The notes: a model not told the origin generated them from the sequence alone. Shown: positions 20,038 through 29,673, counted from the stretch's first letter. The stretch: 64,000 nt of DNA from Bacteroidia bacterium (GCA_030654175.1 JAURXZ010000049.1:489869-553868); one strand, 5' to 3'. Program-made: numbers and translations.

Positions 20038-21249
20038 ATGAGGATTTATAAAATTTATACATTATTTTTAGTTGCTATTCTTTCATTAAATGCAGTTGCA
20101 CAAGGGATTACACAAATCAATAATTCTATCAAAACAATTGATGATATCCAGGTTGGTGCTGACCGCACACAGGATTACCTTCCTTTATTAAAAAACAAAT
20201 CAGTGGCAATAGTTGCCAATCAATCCTCCAATATTAAAAATACTCATTTAGTGGATAGTCTTGTTGCATTGGGGGTAAATGTAAAAAAAGTGTTTTGTCC
20301 TGAACATGGCTTCCGTGGCTTAGTTGATGCCGGAAAAAAAGTAAAAACGTATAAAGATGTAAAAACAGGTTTACCTATTATTTCGCTTTATGGAAAAAAC
20401 AAAAAACCTGCAGCTCTTGATTTGAAGGACGTTGATGTGATCATTTTTGATATACAGGATGTAGGAGTTCGATTTTATACCTACCTGTCTACATTGCATT
20501 ATGTAATGGAAGCCTGTGCGGAAAATAATAAAACGTTGATCGTGCTTGACAGGCCTAATCCCAATGGATATTATATTGACGGGCCGGTGATGGAAGATGC
20601 TTACAAATCATTTTTAGGTTTACATCCTGTGCCTATTGTATATGGTTTGACCATTGGGGAGTACGCACAAATGATCAATGGCGAAGCCTGGTTAACGGGA
20701 GGTTTAAAATGTAATTTAAAAGTGATTGTGTTGAACAATTATACACATTCCGATTTTTATGAGTTGCCTGTTCGGCCATCTCCAAATTTACCAAACATGG
20801 CATCGGTATATTTATACCCGAGTTTAGGATTGTTTGAAGGAACAATTGTTTCGGTGGGGCGAGGAACTGATTTACCTTTTCAAATTATTGGCCATCCAAC
20901 TTTACAAAAAACAAATTATACTTTTACTCCAAAACCCAAAGGCGGTGCTATGGAACCTAAGTACAACGCGCAAGTTTGTAATGGTTATAATTTGTTTAAT
21001 TTTGGAACTGAGTACATGAAAAATACCAAAAAGATCTATTTATATTGGTTAATTAATACGTATAAAAATACACCGGATAACACCAGTTTTTTTGATGAGA
21101 ATTTTAATTACCATGCCGGTAATGCCACACTTCAAAAGCAAATTAAAGAAAATATAGATGAAGAAGCGATACGTAAAAGCTGGCAACCGAGATTAGATAA
21201 ATTTAAAACTATTCGTAAAAAATATTTATTGTATAAAGATTTTGAGTAG
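20038..21249 (+). CDS. namZ: DUF1343 exo-beta-N-acetylmuramidase (NamZ/YbbC family)
   Basis: 403 residues from the ATG at 20038. An upstream in-frame ATG at 19990 would put 16 residues before the signal peptide MRIYKIYTLFLVAILSL. The DUF1343 landmarks are all present: V-A-I-V-A-N-Q-S-S, the active-site stretch C-P-E-H-G-F-R-G, I-F-D-I-Q-D-V-G-V-R-F-Y-T-Y, L-D-R-P-N-P-N-G and S-V-G-R-G-T. The family (GH171) removes N-acetylmuramic acid from the non-reducing end of peptidoglycan fragments, so a periplasmic role in cell-wall recycling is likely. It stands between a divergent permease and a glycosyltransferase with its own promoter. Confidence 0.9.
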   Translation: MRIYKIYTLFLVAILSLNAVAQGITQINNSIKTIDDIQVGADRTQDYLPLLKNKSVAIVANQSSNIKNTHLVDSLVALGVNVKKVFCPEHGFRGLVDAGKKVKTYKDVKTGLPIISLYGKNKKPAALDLKDVDVIIFDIQDVGVRFYTYLSTLHYVMEACAENNKTLIVLDRPNPNGYYIDGPVMEDAYKSFLGLHPVPIVYGLTIGEYAQMINGEAWLTGGLKCNLKVIVLNNYTHSDFYELPVRPSPNLPNMASVYLYPSLGLFEGTIVSVGRGTDLPFQIIGHPTLQKTNYTFTPKPKGGAMEPKYNAQVCNGYNLFNFGTEYMKNTKKIYLYWLINTYKNTPDNTSFFDENFNYHAGNATLQKQIKENIDEEAIRKSWQPRLDKFKTIRKKYLLYKDFE

Positions 21250-21333
21250 TGATTTTTTTTGCTTTTTCAACTTTAATTGGTCCCATTTAGTTTGACAATT
21301 GAAGAAGGAAAATTCTTCGGAAGTGTTTTTTGT

Positions 21334-21341
21334 TATCTTTG
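21334..21341 (+). promoter_or_regulatory. -7 box (TATCTTTG) right before the glycosyltransferase ATG
   Basis: TATCTTTG matches TAnnTTTG. It ends only 5 nt before the ATG at 21347, so transcription would begin at or next to the start codon and the mRNA would be leaderless or nearly so. The -33 element is weak. Confidence 0.5.
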
Positions 21342-21346
21342 TCAAC

Positions 21347-22498
21347 ATGTCTTTCTCAAAACAAAAAGTAATACTTGTAGGTCCCGCATTCCCATTACGT
21401 GGAGGCATTGCCAATTCGAACGAAGAATTATGCCGTGCAATGAATGCCGCAGGAATTGATGCAAAAATATTTTCCTTTTCGCTGCAGTACCCCAATTTTT
21501 TGTTTCCCGGTAAAACTCAATATGATAATGGCATTGGGCCCAAAGATATTATCATAGAAACAAAAATAAATTCCGTAAATCCTTTCAATTGGCTAAAAGT
21601 TGCAAAACAAATAAAAGATGAAAAGCCTGATTATGTAATTTTCCGTTTTTGGTTGCCATTTATGGGACCTTGTATGGGAACCATTGCCAGATTGGTTAAA
21701 TGGGGAACCAATATAAAAACCATTGCAATTACCGACAATGTGATCCCACACGAAAAACGGCCCGGAGATAAGATGTTTACGAATTATTTTGTAAATCAAT
21801 GTGATGGTTTTATAGCAATGTCGGAATCTGTATTGACTGACTTGAATACATTTACGAATAATGATAAAAAATCTTTTTTGCCTCTTCCAATGAATGGTCT
21901 TTTTGGCGAGAAAGTGAATAAACTGGATGCGTTGGCGCATCTAAATTTAAATAAAAATGACAAGCATATCCTGTTTTTTGGATTTATCCGAAAGTATAAA
22001 GGTTTGGATCTGTTGCTTGAAGCAATGGCAGATGAACGTGTTAAACAATTAGGAGTAAAACTTATTGTTGCCGGAGAGTATTATGAAGATTCTGCCCCTT
22101 ATTTGGACATTATTGAAAAAAACAAGCTGGAAAACAGCGTTATTTTAAAAACTGAATATATTCCTTCGGATGAAGTGCGTTTTTATTTTTGTGCTTCTGA
22201 TATGGTAGCCCTAACATACCGTACTGCCACGCAAAGTGCCGTTACTCAAATTGCTTATCATTTCGAAAAACCAATGTTGGTAACCAGGGTAGGAGGATTG
22301 CCTGAAACTGTTCCCCATAATAAGGTAGGCTATGTCACCGAAATTGATCCTAAATCAATAGCAGATGCTATTGTGGATTTTTATATTAACAATAAGGAAC
22401 AAATTTTTATTCAAAATACTATTATTGAAAAACAACGTTTTCTCTGGAGTACTTTTGTTGCCGGAGTACAGGAACTTTTTAAGAAAATAGATAAATAA
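21347..22498 (+). CDS. GT4-family glycosyltransferase
   Basis: 383 residues from the ATG at 21347. A TTG 48 nt upstream is also in frame, but that extension overlaps the -7 box. GT-B fold: the N-terminal acceptor lobe begins with V-G-P-A-F-P-L-R-G-G-I-A, and the C-terminal lobe starts at the G-F-I-R-K-Y-K-G-L-D-L-L-L-E-A-M strand-helix typical of GT4. Near its end it has T-Q-S-A-V-T-Q-I-A-Y and P-M-L-V-T-R-V-G-G-L-P-E, where the usual E-x-x-x-x-x-x-E motif is loosely kept. Sugar and acceptor are unknown. The SDR gene starts 4 nt later, so the two form an operon, probably for a surface polysaccharide. Confidence 0.86.
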   Translation: MSFSKQKVILVGPAFPLRGGIANSNEELCRAMNAAGIDAKIFSFSLQYPNFLFPGKTQYDNGIGPKDIIIETKINSVNPFNWLKVAKQIKDEKPDYVIFRFWLPFMGPCMGTIARLVKWGTNIKTIAITDNVIPHEKRPGDKMFTNYFVNQCDGFIAMSESVLTDLNTFTNNDKKSFLPLPMNGLFGEKVNKLDALAHLNLNKNDKHILFFGFIRKYKGLDLLLEAMADERVKQLGVKLIVAGEYYEDSAPYLDIIEKNKLENSVILKTEYIPSDEVRFYFCASDMVALTYRTATQSAVTQIAYHFEKPMLVTRVGGLPETVPHNKVGYVTEIDPKSIADAIVDFYINNKEQIFIQNTIIEKQRFLWSTFVAGVQELFKKIDK

Positions 22499-22502
22499 AA
22501 TT

Positions 22503-23465
22503 ATGATTATTTCTGATAGGTTTTTAGTCACCGGATTTTCTGGTTTCGTAAGTAAACATTTTTTAGATTTCCTTGAAAGTGAAAAAAAGGTTGTACACAT
22601 TGTTGGAATAGATCTGTTTCCTCCCTCTTTTAACATTAAAAATTTCAATTATGTAAAGTGCGATTTTTTGAAGGTGGATCTGCTAAATAAAACGGAACTC
22701 GAAAAAGTTATTTCTGAGTTTAAACCCAATTATGTATTGCATTTGGCATCATTCAGCAGTGTTGCACTTAGCTGGAAAAAGCCCGTTGAAAGTTTCACCA
22801 ATAACACCAATATTTTTCTTAATTTAATTGAGACCATACATTCGTTAAATTTAAAATGCAGGATACTTTCAGTTGGTTCATCTGAAGAGTATGGAAATGT
22901 AAATGAGAGCGAATTGCCTTTGAAAGAAACCCATGCATTAAAACCAAATAGCCCTTATGCTGTTGCAAGAGTTTCACAGGAAATGTTGTCAAAAGTATAT
23001 GCGGATAGCTATGGATTGGATATTGTAATGACGCGCTCATTTAATCATATAGGTGCTTATCAGAAAGATATCTTTGTTGTATCCTCATTTGCAAAACAGT
23101 TAACTCATTTAAAAAATAACGCTTCTGAAATAAAAGAAATATCAACAGGGGACACATCTGTTATTCGTGATTTTGTTGATGTAAGAGATGTTGTAAAAGC
23201 ATATTATCTTTTGTTTAAAAAGGGTAAAGCTGGCGAAGTATATAATATTTGTAGCGGCAGAGGAATTTCACTGAATGACGTAATTCAAATTATGGCTTCT
23301 ATTTTAGATATGTCTGTAATTCAGACTATTGATAATCAGTTGGTTCGTCCAAATGATATTAGAAAAATTATTGGATCCAATGAAAAAATAAAGTTAGATA
23401 CAGGTTGGAACAATGCCATTTCTATTGAGCAAAGTTTAAATGATATACTGGAATACTACAAATAA
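22503..23465 (+). CDS. Extended SDR sugar-nucleotide enzyme, GDP-mannose dehydratase/Rmd-like
   Basis: 320 residues. An N-terminal Rossmann motif T-G-F-S-G-F-V-S (10-17) has Ser at the third glycine position. The active-site region shows G-S-S-E-E-Y-G (125-131) and P-Y-A-V-A-R (151-156), so Tyr152 is followed by Arg156 where the usual Y-x-x-x-K lysine sits. R-S-F-N-H-I-G and the C-terminal L-V-R-P-N-D-I resemble GDP-6-deoxy-4-keto-mannose reductases (Rmd) and GDP-mannose 4,6-dehydratases. A role in making a deoxyhexose nucleotide for the glycosyltransferase 4 nt upstream is likely. The exact reaction is open. Confidence 0.82.
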   Translation: MIISDRFLVTGFSGFVSKHFLDFLESEKKVVHIVGIDLFPPSFNIKNFNYVKCDFLKVDLLNKTELEKVISEFKPNYVLHLASFSSVALSWKKPVESFTNNTNIFLNLIETIHSLNLKCRILSVGSSEEYGNVNESELPLKETHALKPNSPYAVARVSQEMLSKVYADSYGLDIVMTRSFNHIGAYQKDIFVVSSFAKQLTHLKNNASEIKEISTGDTSVIRDFVDVRDVVKAYYLLFKKGKAGEVYNICSGRGISLNDVIQIMASILDMSVIQTIDNQLVRPNDIRKIIGSNEKIKLDTGWNNAISIEQSLNDILEYYK

Positions 23466-23542
23466 CATTTAACAAGAATCAGTTCCCTGTATTGCTCTTA
23501 TTCCCTCGTTCCCAATTCGTCAATCTAAAATTGGTCTGATTT

Positions 23543-23576
23543 TTGAATTTATTAGCAACAAATTTCCTTACTTTTG
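23543..23576 (+). promoter_or_regulatory. Promoter (TTG-N23-TACTTTTG) of the MORN-repeat gene
   Basis: TTG at 23543-23545 and TACTTTTG at 23569-23576 with a 23-nt spacer, the upper end of the known range. The leader to the ATG at 23664 would be about 80 nt. Confidence 0.55.
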
Positions 23577-23663
23577 TGTAATATATTGGTTTTTAGGATA
23601 ACACTCGTAAGACTATTTCTTATTTGTGTTTTAGTTTATTTACCGAGACTTAAAGTATTTAAA

Positions 23664-24431
23664 ATGAAACGTAGTTCGCTTTTTATAGCATTAAACATAT
23701 TTTTCGCATCTTTTTTGGTAGCTCAGGACGCTCCCAATGTGATTGATGCGGCTGGCAGAAAGCAGGGCCATTGGATCAAATTCAGTTCAAATAAAAAGAA
23801 ATTATATGATGGCAATTTTGTAAATGATTTTCCCAATGGAAAGTTCATTTATTACTCCGAAGCAGGTATCCCCTGGGCTATCACTGTTTTTTCTAAAAAC
23901 GGTACAGTTGGGTATTCTCAGCATTTTAATGGTTCAGGGAAATTAGTAGGTGAAGGAAAATATATTAATCAGAAAAAAGATAGTTTATGGAGATTTTATA
24001 ATGATGAAGGGAAATTAGTGTCGGTTGAATCCTATTTAAACGACCTGAAACATGGCAGTTGTAAGATTTATTACACAAACGGTCAGCTTTCGGAGGATAA
24101 AATATATGTAAATGGTCTTGTTGATGGCGACTGTATTAAATATTTTGCTGATGGAAAAATAAAATACAAGGGACAATATAAAAAGGACAAAGTAGAAGGA
24201 AAAACGCTTTTTTATTATCCTTCAGGGACAATGAGTATAGAAGGTTTTTATAAAAATGATTTAAAAGACGGAAAATGGAATTTTTATAACATGGATGGCA
24301 CCCTTAAGAAGAAAGTACTTTATACAAATGGTAAGTCTAAAGATGAAGGCACTATTATGACAAAAGAAGAAGAAGAAAAGTCGAAAAAACAGTATGAACA
24401 AAAGGAAATAAAAGAGCCAAATCAGGAGTAA
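23664..24431 (+). CDS. Secreted MORN-repeat (YwqK-type) protein
   Basis: 255 residues from the ATG at 23664, which starts the signal peptide MKRSSLFIALNIFFASF, cut after V-A-Q. The body is a row of about eight 22-24-residue MORN_2 units with the frame G-x-W-x-x-Y-x-x-x-G-K-L-x-x-x-x-x-Y-x-N-G (about 30-225). It ends in a charged Glu/Lys tail (about 228-255). Proteins of this type are often mislabelled as YwqK antitoxins; nothing here suggests a toxin partner. Function unknown; possibly an envelope scaffold. It has its own promoter and precedes mnmA by 97 nt. Confidence 0.85.
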   Translation: MKRSSLFIALNIFFASFLVAQDAPNVIDAAGRKQGHWIKFSSNKKKLYDGNFVNDFPNGKFIYYSEAGIPWAITVFSKNGTVGYSQHFNGSGKLVGEGKYINQKKDSLWRFYNDEGKLVSVESYLNDLKHGSCKIYYTNGQLSEDKIYVNGLVDGDCIKYFADGKIKYKGQYKKDKVEGKTLFYYPSGTMSIEGFYKNDLKDGKWNFYNMDGTLKKKVLYTNGKSKDEGTIMTKEEEEKSKKQYEQKEIKEPNQE

Positions 24432-24528
24432 ATTCCAGTCCAATAGCCATTTGGCTAATCTTTATTCAAATAAAAAACAAATTCAAATTCATATTCCAGA
24501 GTATTACAGCTATTATCTGTAAAAAACA

Positions 24529-25632
24529 ATGAGCAAAAAAGGAAAAGTATTATTAGCAATGAGTGGTGGAATAGATAGTTCTATTGCTGCATTATTGCTT
24601 CATGAGCAAGGATATGAGGTTGTAGGTATCACCATGAAAACCTGGGATTATGCATCATCAGGTGGTTCAAGTAAAGAAACAGGTTGTTGCAGTTTGGATT
24701 CAATTAATGATGCCCGTTTATTAGCGGTAAACTTAGGTTTTCCACATTTTATACTTGATATCAGAAATGAATTTGGTGACTATGTTATCGATAATTTTGT
24801 AGAAGAATATTTGGCGGGTCGTACACCAAACCCTTGTGTATTATGTAATACGCATATTAAGTGGGCTGCTCTTTTGAAACGTGCCGACATGCTGGATTGC
24901 GAATTTATTGCTACCGGACATTATGCACGTATCCGTGAAGAGAATGATCGTTATGTTATTTCAAAAGGTTTAGACCAAACAAAAGACCAGTCCTATGTTT
25001 TGTGGGGATTAACACAAGAAAGTTTGAAACGGACCATTTTCCCATTGCAAAACTATCGTAAATCAGAAATTAAACAAATGGCCATTGATAATGGTTATGT
25101 TGATCTGGCAACTAAAAGCGAGAGTTATGAAATTTGTTTTGTTCCGGATAATGATTACCGTGGATTTTTAAAACGAAAAGTGCCCGGTTTGGATGAACGT
25201 GTGGATGGAGGAAATTTTGTGGATAGAACAGGCCGCGTATTAGGTAAACATAAAGGTTTTCCTTTTTATACTATAGGTCAACGTAAAGGCTTGGAAATAG
25301 CTGTAGGTGAACCATTGCATGTGTTGGAAATTGTGCCGGAAACAAATACCGTGGTACTTGGTACAAAAGAGGACCTGGAACAACAGCAAATGGTGGTAGG
25401 GAAGATTAATTTAATTAAATATGCCCGTTTACCGGATAACTATGAAACGCTTACAAAAATACGTTACAAAGATCCGGGAGTAATGGCTTCTGTTACTCAC
25501 ATGGATGATAAACTGAATGTATTGTTTCACAGTCCTGTATCGGCTGTTGCTCCAGGGCAATCTGCTGTATTCTATGATGGAGACGATTTAGTTGGTGGTG
25601 GTATCATTGAACGCCAGCGAATTATATTTTAA
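24529..25632 (+). CDS. mnmA: tRNA-specific 2-thiouridylase MnmA
   Basis: 367 residues, normal length. PP-loop ATPase motif M-S-G-G-I-D-S-S at the N-terminus. The catalytic Cys lies in N-P-C-V-L-C-N, the second Cys in S-Y-E-I-C-F-V-P, and the G-H-Y-A-R and D-Q-S-Y-V-L-W tRNA-binding stretches and the C-terminal beta-barrel are present. It inserts sulfur at C2 of wobble uridine 34 in Lys, Glu and Gln tRNAs, using persulfide sulfur in the cytoplasm. A 13-bp hairpin begins 9 nt after the stop. Confidence 0.97.
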   Translation: MSKKGKVLLAMSGGIDSSIAALLLHEQGYEVVGITMKTWDYASSGGSSKETGCCSLDSINDARLLAVNLGFPHFILDIRNEFGDYVIDNFVEEYLAGRTPNPCVLCNTHIKWAALLKRADMLDCEFIATGHYARIREENDRYVISKGLDQTKDQSYVLWGLTQESLKRTIFPLQNYRKSEIKQMAIDNGYVDLATKSESYEICFVPDNDYRGFLKRKVPGLDERVDGGNFVDRTGRVLGKHKGFPFYTIGQRKGLEIAVGEPLHVLEIVPETNTVVLGTKEDLEQQQMVVGKINLIKYARLPDNYETLTKIRYKDPGVMASVTHMDDKLNVLFHSPVSAVAPGQSAVFYDGDDLVGGGIIERQRIIF

Positions 25633-25640
25633 TCACATTC

Positions 25641-25669
25641 CCCTGATAGGGTTTTTAGCCCTGTCAGGG
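25641..25669. repeat. Palindromic repeat after mnmA
   Basis: A 13-bp stem (25641-25653 with 25657-25669, two G-T wobbles, 3-nt loop) of CCCTGA-x-AGGG type. A related, weaker palindrome with similar words lies at 25722-25753. No T-run follows, so it is more like a dispersed palindromic element than a terminator, although it may slow mRNA decay. Confidence 0.6.
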
Positions 25670-25778
25670 TTGAAAATTTAACACCAATGGGCAAACTTTG
25701 AATTGAATATATACTTAAAATACCCCTTTCAGGATTTGAAACCCTATGGGGGTGCTGCTTGTAATCTAAGAATACTAA

Positions 25779-27464
25779 ATGAAAAATAAAATATTAAATA
25801 TATTTCCTCTTTTATTCCTTTCCTTGTTTTTTCATTTTGCAATAGCCCAAACAACATCATCTAAATTCTGGGTTCAGTTTAAAGATAAAAATGGCAGTCC
25901 ATTTTCTGTAAATGATCCATCAGCTTATTTATCGCAAAAAGCCATTGATCGCAGAAATAAACAAAACATACTTATTGACATCAATGATCTGCCGGTAAAT
26001 CATCTTTATGTTGCTGAACTACGTGCAATAGGAGGTATTACCGTTGTAAATCGATCCAAATGGTTTAATGCAATTTTAGTTTCCGTTTCCGATACCACTA
26101 AAATTACTGCGATAAAAGCTTTGGCTTATGTAAAAAATGTAAAAAAAATTGAAACTTCACAACCAATAAAGAGTATTTCCAAATTCGAATCTGAAAGTGG
26201 TTATAATGCTGTTTCAGCAGAAAAATTTGATAATCCATCAGCTTCCAATGTATTGAATTATGGTCCATCCTTTAAGCAGGCAAATCAAATTGGTGTTGAT
26301 TGTATGCATAATTTAGGATACCAGGGGCAAGGTATGACTATAGCTGTATTGGATGCAGGCTTTTTTGATGTTAACATACTGCCTGCTTTTGAGAGTATGA
26401 GAATAAATAACCAATTGCTTGGAACTCGCGATTTTATTAGTGGGGATACAATGGTTTATGAAGATTTTCCACATGGAATGAATGTACTTTCCTGTATGGT
26501 GGCTGATCTCCCCGGAAAAATTATTGGAACTGCACCAAAAGCGAATTATTGGTTACTTCGCACAGAGGATGCAAATTCTGAAAGTCTTTCGGAAGAAATA
26601 ACCTGGCTGGTTGGAGCGGAGTTTGCCGATAGTGTAGGAGCAGATATTATTAATTCTTCTTTGGGTTATAACTATTTTGATAACTCTGCCGACAATCACA
26701 CCTATTCCGATTTGGATGGAAATACAACGATTATTACCAAGGCGGCTGATCTGGCTGCCAGTAAAGGTATTATGGTAGTTTCAAGTGCCGGGAATTTTGG
26801 TGGTCCTCCCTGGTATAAAATTTCAGCTCCGGCTGATGCTGATAGTATTTTAACCGTTGGCGCTGTGGATTCAGCTGGATTCATTGCATCTTTGAGTTCC
26901 CGGGGACCTACAATAGATGGCCGTATAAAACCAAACACCGTTGCCAGAGGTTTGAATGCTGTAATAGCTGCAAATAGCGGAGACATTACCACTTCAAGTG
27001 GAACTTCTTTTTCTTCACCGATCACTGCTGGTGCGGTAGCATGCTTGTGGCAGGCTAATCCTTCGGTTACTAATATGCAATTACTTAATGCAATTCAAGA
27101 AAGTGCAAGTCAGTTTTCAAACCCCGATTCAATAAAAGGTTATGGAATTCCAAATTTTTGTGTGGCTAACACTATTCTAACAGGGATTGATAATCACGAG
27201 TTGAACAGAGATAAACTAAATGTTCATCCCAATCCCTTCAATAATAATTTCGAAATCACGTTTTATTCTAATAAAAAACAAAAGATTGACATTGAACTAT
27301 ATGATATTTCGGGACGCGAAATTTTCAGAAAACACGAAAATGCGAGCGCTAATAGTTACAATGTATTTAATTTTAATGAGGCTAATACATTGTCAAAGGG
27401 CTTGTATATGTTGCAATTGAGCACTCCAGATAAAAAACATTTTAAAAAAATAATTAAAAACTAA
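25779..27464 (+). CDS. Subtilisin-like (S8) protease with T9SS type A sorting domain
   Basis: 561 residues. Signal peptide 1-24; I9-like pro-region about 25-150. The S8 domain (about 165-465) has catalytic Asp192 (V-L-D-A-G), His232 (F-P-H-G-M), oxyanion Asn339 (S-S-A-G-N) and Ser410 (S-G-T-S-F-S-S-P), all intact. The last ~80 residues begin V-H-P-N-P-F and end L-S-K-G-L-Y-M-L-Q-L then K-K-I-I-K-N, a type A sorting domain. Predicted to be exported through T9SS as a secreted or cell-surface endopeptidase. The DPP11-type peptidase gene follows after 46 nt, suggesting joint peptide use. Confidence 0.94.
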   Translation: MKNKILNIFPLLFLSLFFHFAIAQTTSSKFWVQFKDKNGSPFSVNDPSAYLSQKAIDRRNKQNILIDINDLPVNHLYVAELRAIGGITVVNRSKWFNAILVSVSDTTKITAIKALAYVKNVKKIETSQPIKSISKFESESGYNAVSAEKFDNPSASNVLNYGPSFKQANQIGVDCMHNLGYQGQGMTIAVLDAGFFDVNILPAFESMRINNQLLGTRDFISGDTMVYEDFPHGMNVLSCMVADLPGKIIGTAPKANYWLLRTEDANSESLSEEITWLVGAEFADSVGADIINSSLGYNYFDNSADNHTYSDLDGNTTIITKAADLAASKGIMVVSSAGNFGGPPWYKISAPADADSILTVGAVDSAGFIASLSSRGPTIDGRIKPNTVARGLNAVIAANSGDITTSSGTSFSSPITAGAVACLWQANPSVTNMQLLNAIQESASQFSNPDSIKGYGIPNFCVANTILTGIDNHELNRDKLNVHPNPFNNNFEITFYSNKKQKIDIELYDISGREIFRKHENASANSYNVFNFNEANTLSKGLYMLQLSTPDKKHFKKIIKN

Positions 27465-27510
27465 TTAAGTTCATTTTATAGAAACACATTTAATATCAAA
27501 TTAATTCATT

Positions 27511-29673
27511 ATGGTAAAAAAGATCATCTCCACATTTTTAGTATTTAATTTTGTATTCGCAATTTCTTTAAAAGCTGATGAAGGAATGTGGCTTCCCTTG
27601 CTGTTAAAGCAATTAAACGAATCCGATATGCAAAAGAACGGATTAAAATTATCTGCTGAAGACATATACAGCATTAATAAATCAAGTTTAAAAGATGCTA
27701 TTGTTCATTTTGGTGGTGGTTGCACAGCGGAGATTATTTCTGATAAAGGTTTGATGTTAACCAACCATCATTGTGGTTACGGACAAATACAGGCACACAG
27801 CACGGTACAAAATGATTTACTTACCAATGGTTTTTGGGCAATGGATCAATCTCAGGAATTAAAGAACCCGGGGCTTACAGCAACCTTTATTATTCGTATG
27901 GAAGATGTTACTGCTAAGGTATTTGCTAATGTTTCAGATACCTTGAGTGATGCTGCGCGGGAGAAAAAAATAAACGAAGCTATTGTTGAAATACAGAACG
28001 AAGCTGTTAAAGGCACTCATTATGGAGCTTATATTCGTCCGTTTTATTATGGGAATGAATATTATATGTTTATAACTGAAACATTCAGGGACGTACGTTT
28101 GGTTGGGGCTCCACCATCCTCTATCGGTAAATTTGGCGGTGATACTGATAACTGGATGTGGCCAAGACACACCGGGGATTTCTCTATTTTTCGCATATAT
28201 GCAAATAAAGATAATAAACCGGCAGAATATTCTGCTGATAATGTTCCTTACAAACCAAAGAATCATTTAACGATTTCTATGAAGGATGTTGAAAAAGGTG
28301 ATTTTACAATGGTTTATGGCTTTCCCGGCCGTACAAATGAATATTTATCTTCATACGCTGTAAATATGATCATGAATGAATCGGATCCTGCCAAAGTTAA
28401 GATCCGTGAAGCCCGCTTATCAATAATGGATGCCGATATGCGATCAAGCGATGCTGTTCGGATTCAGTACGCTTCAAAATATGCGAGTCTGGCGAATTAT
28501 TATAAAAAATGGATCGGTGAGATAAATGGGTTGAAAAAACTGGATGCTTTGAATAAGAAGAAATTAGTTGAGCAGGATTTTCTTTTGAAAGTAAATACAG
28601 ATGATAAGGCCAATGGAAAATATGGAAAGCTATTTGGTGATTTTGAAAAATCATACTCACAATTTAGCTCATTAAACAAACAGCGTGATTATTTTGTTGA
28701 ATCTATTTTAGGAATAGAAGCCATAAGTTATGCGTTCAGCCTAAAAAATATTGTAGATTCATTAAGCTTTGGTAAGAAAGAGACTGATATTCAAAAAGAT
28801 ATTGAAAAATTAAAATCAGGCACAAAGAAATTTTTTAAGGATTATAATGCCGATACCGATAAAAAAATATGTGCCGCATTATTAAAGATGTATGCTACTG
28901 ATATAAGTAAAGCGCAGCAGGCAGATATTTTTAACGAAATAGAGAAAAAATATAAGGGTGATTTTCAAAAATATGCAGCTGATATATATGGGAAATCAAT
29001 GCTTGTTTCTGAAATCAGCATGGACAAGGCCATTTCAAGTATTGGAAAAGATTATAAAAAAATTCAGAAAGATCCTATCTATAAATTAATGTTGAGTTGT
29101 TATAACAAATTTTCGAACGATGTGCGTCCTCAATATAATAAATTAGAAGTTGAAATTGCTAAGCTTGACCGTGCCTATATGAAGGGTATGCGTGAGTTAA
29201 TTCCCGATAAAAAATATTATCCGGATGCAAATAGTACGTTGCGTGTCGCTTACGGAAAGGTGGGAGGATACTTCCCACGCGATGCTGTTTATTACAATTA
29301 TTATACAACTTTAGATGGCTTAATGGCCAAAGAAAATCCTTTGGTAGAAGAGTTCGTGGTATCACCAAAACTTAAAGAGTTATATCTAAAAAAGGATTAT
29401 GGTCAATATGCCGATAAAAATAAAGAACTACGTATAGCATTTTGTGCAAGCAATCACACCACTGGCGGTAATTCAGGAAGTCCGGTTTTGAATGGCGAAG
29501 GGCAATTAATCGGAACCAACTTCGATCGTAATTGGGAAGGTACAATGAGTGATATTATGTACAACCCTGATCAGGTTCGGAACATTGTTTTGGATATCCA
29601 TTATACGTTGTTTGTGATTGATAAATATGCAGGGGCTGGGTATTTATTAAATGAAATGACGATTGTAAAATAA
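27511..29673 (+). CDS. dpp11: S46 dipeptidyl peptidase, DPP11-type (Asp/Glu-specific)
   Basis: 720 residues. Signal peptide 1-23. Chymotrypsin-like catalytic parts: T-N-H-H-C-G (His86/87) and G-G-N-S-G-S-P (Ser655). The residue 18 positions after the serine is Arg (F-D-R), Arg673. In this family Arg there marks DPP11, which removes dipeptides with Asp or Glu at the second position, whereas DPP7 has Gly. The numbering falls on the same positions as in the Porphyromonas enzyme, and the length matches the family. It acts in the periplasm to finish peptide breakdown, fitting the subtilisin gene 46 nt upstream. Confidence 0.95.
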   Translation: MVKKIISTFLVFNFVFAISLKADEGMWLPLLLKQLNESDMQKNGLKLSAEDIYSINKSSLKDAIVHFGGGCTAEIISDKGLMLTNHHCGYGQIQAHSTVQNDLLTNGFWAMDQSQELKNPGLTATFIIRMEDVTAKVFANVSDTLSDAAREKKINEAIVEIQNEAVKGTHYGAYIRPFYYGNEYYMFITETFRDVRLVGAPPSSIGKFGGDTDNWMWPRHTGDFSIFRIYANKDNKPAEYSADNVPYKPKNHLTISMKDVEKGDFTMVYGFPGRTNEYLSSYAVNMIMNESDPAKVKIREARLSIMDADMRSSDAVRIQYASKYASLANYYKKWIGEINGLKKLDALNKKKLVEQDFLLKVNTDDKANGKYGKLFGDFEKSYSQFSSLNKQRDYFVESILGIEAISYAFSLKNIVDSLSFGKKETDIQKDIEKLKSGTKKFFKDYNADTDKKICAALLKMYATDISKAQQADIFNEIEKKYKGDFQKYAADIYGKSMLVSEISMDKAISSIGKDYKKIQKDPIYKLMLSCYNKFSNDVRPQYNKLEVEIAKLDRAYMKGMRELIPDKKYYPDANSTLRVAYGKVGGYFPRDAVYYNYYTTLDGLMAKENPLVEEFVVSPKLKELYLKKDYGQYADKNKELRIAFCASNHTTGGNSGSPVLNGEGQLIGTNFDRNWEGTMSDIMYNPDQVRNIVLDIHYTLFVIDKYAGAGYLLNEMTIVK

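Noticed and set aside
23664..24431. Toxin-antitoxin antitoxin (YwqK label)
   Set aside because: The protein is secreted and made of MORN units, and no toxin-like gene is adjacent.
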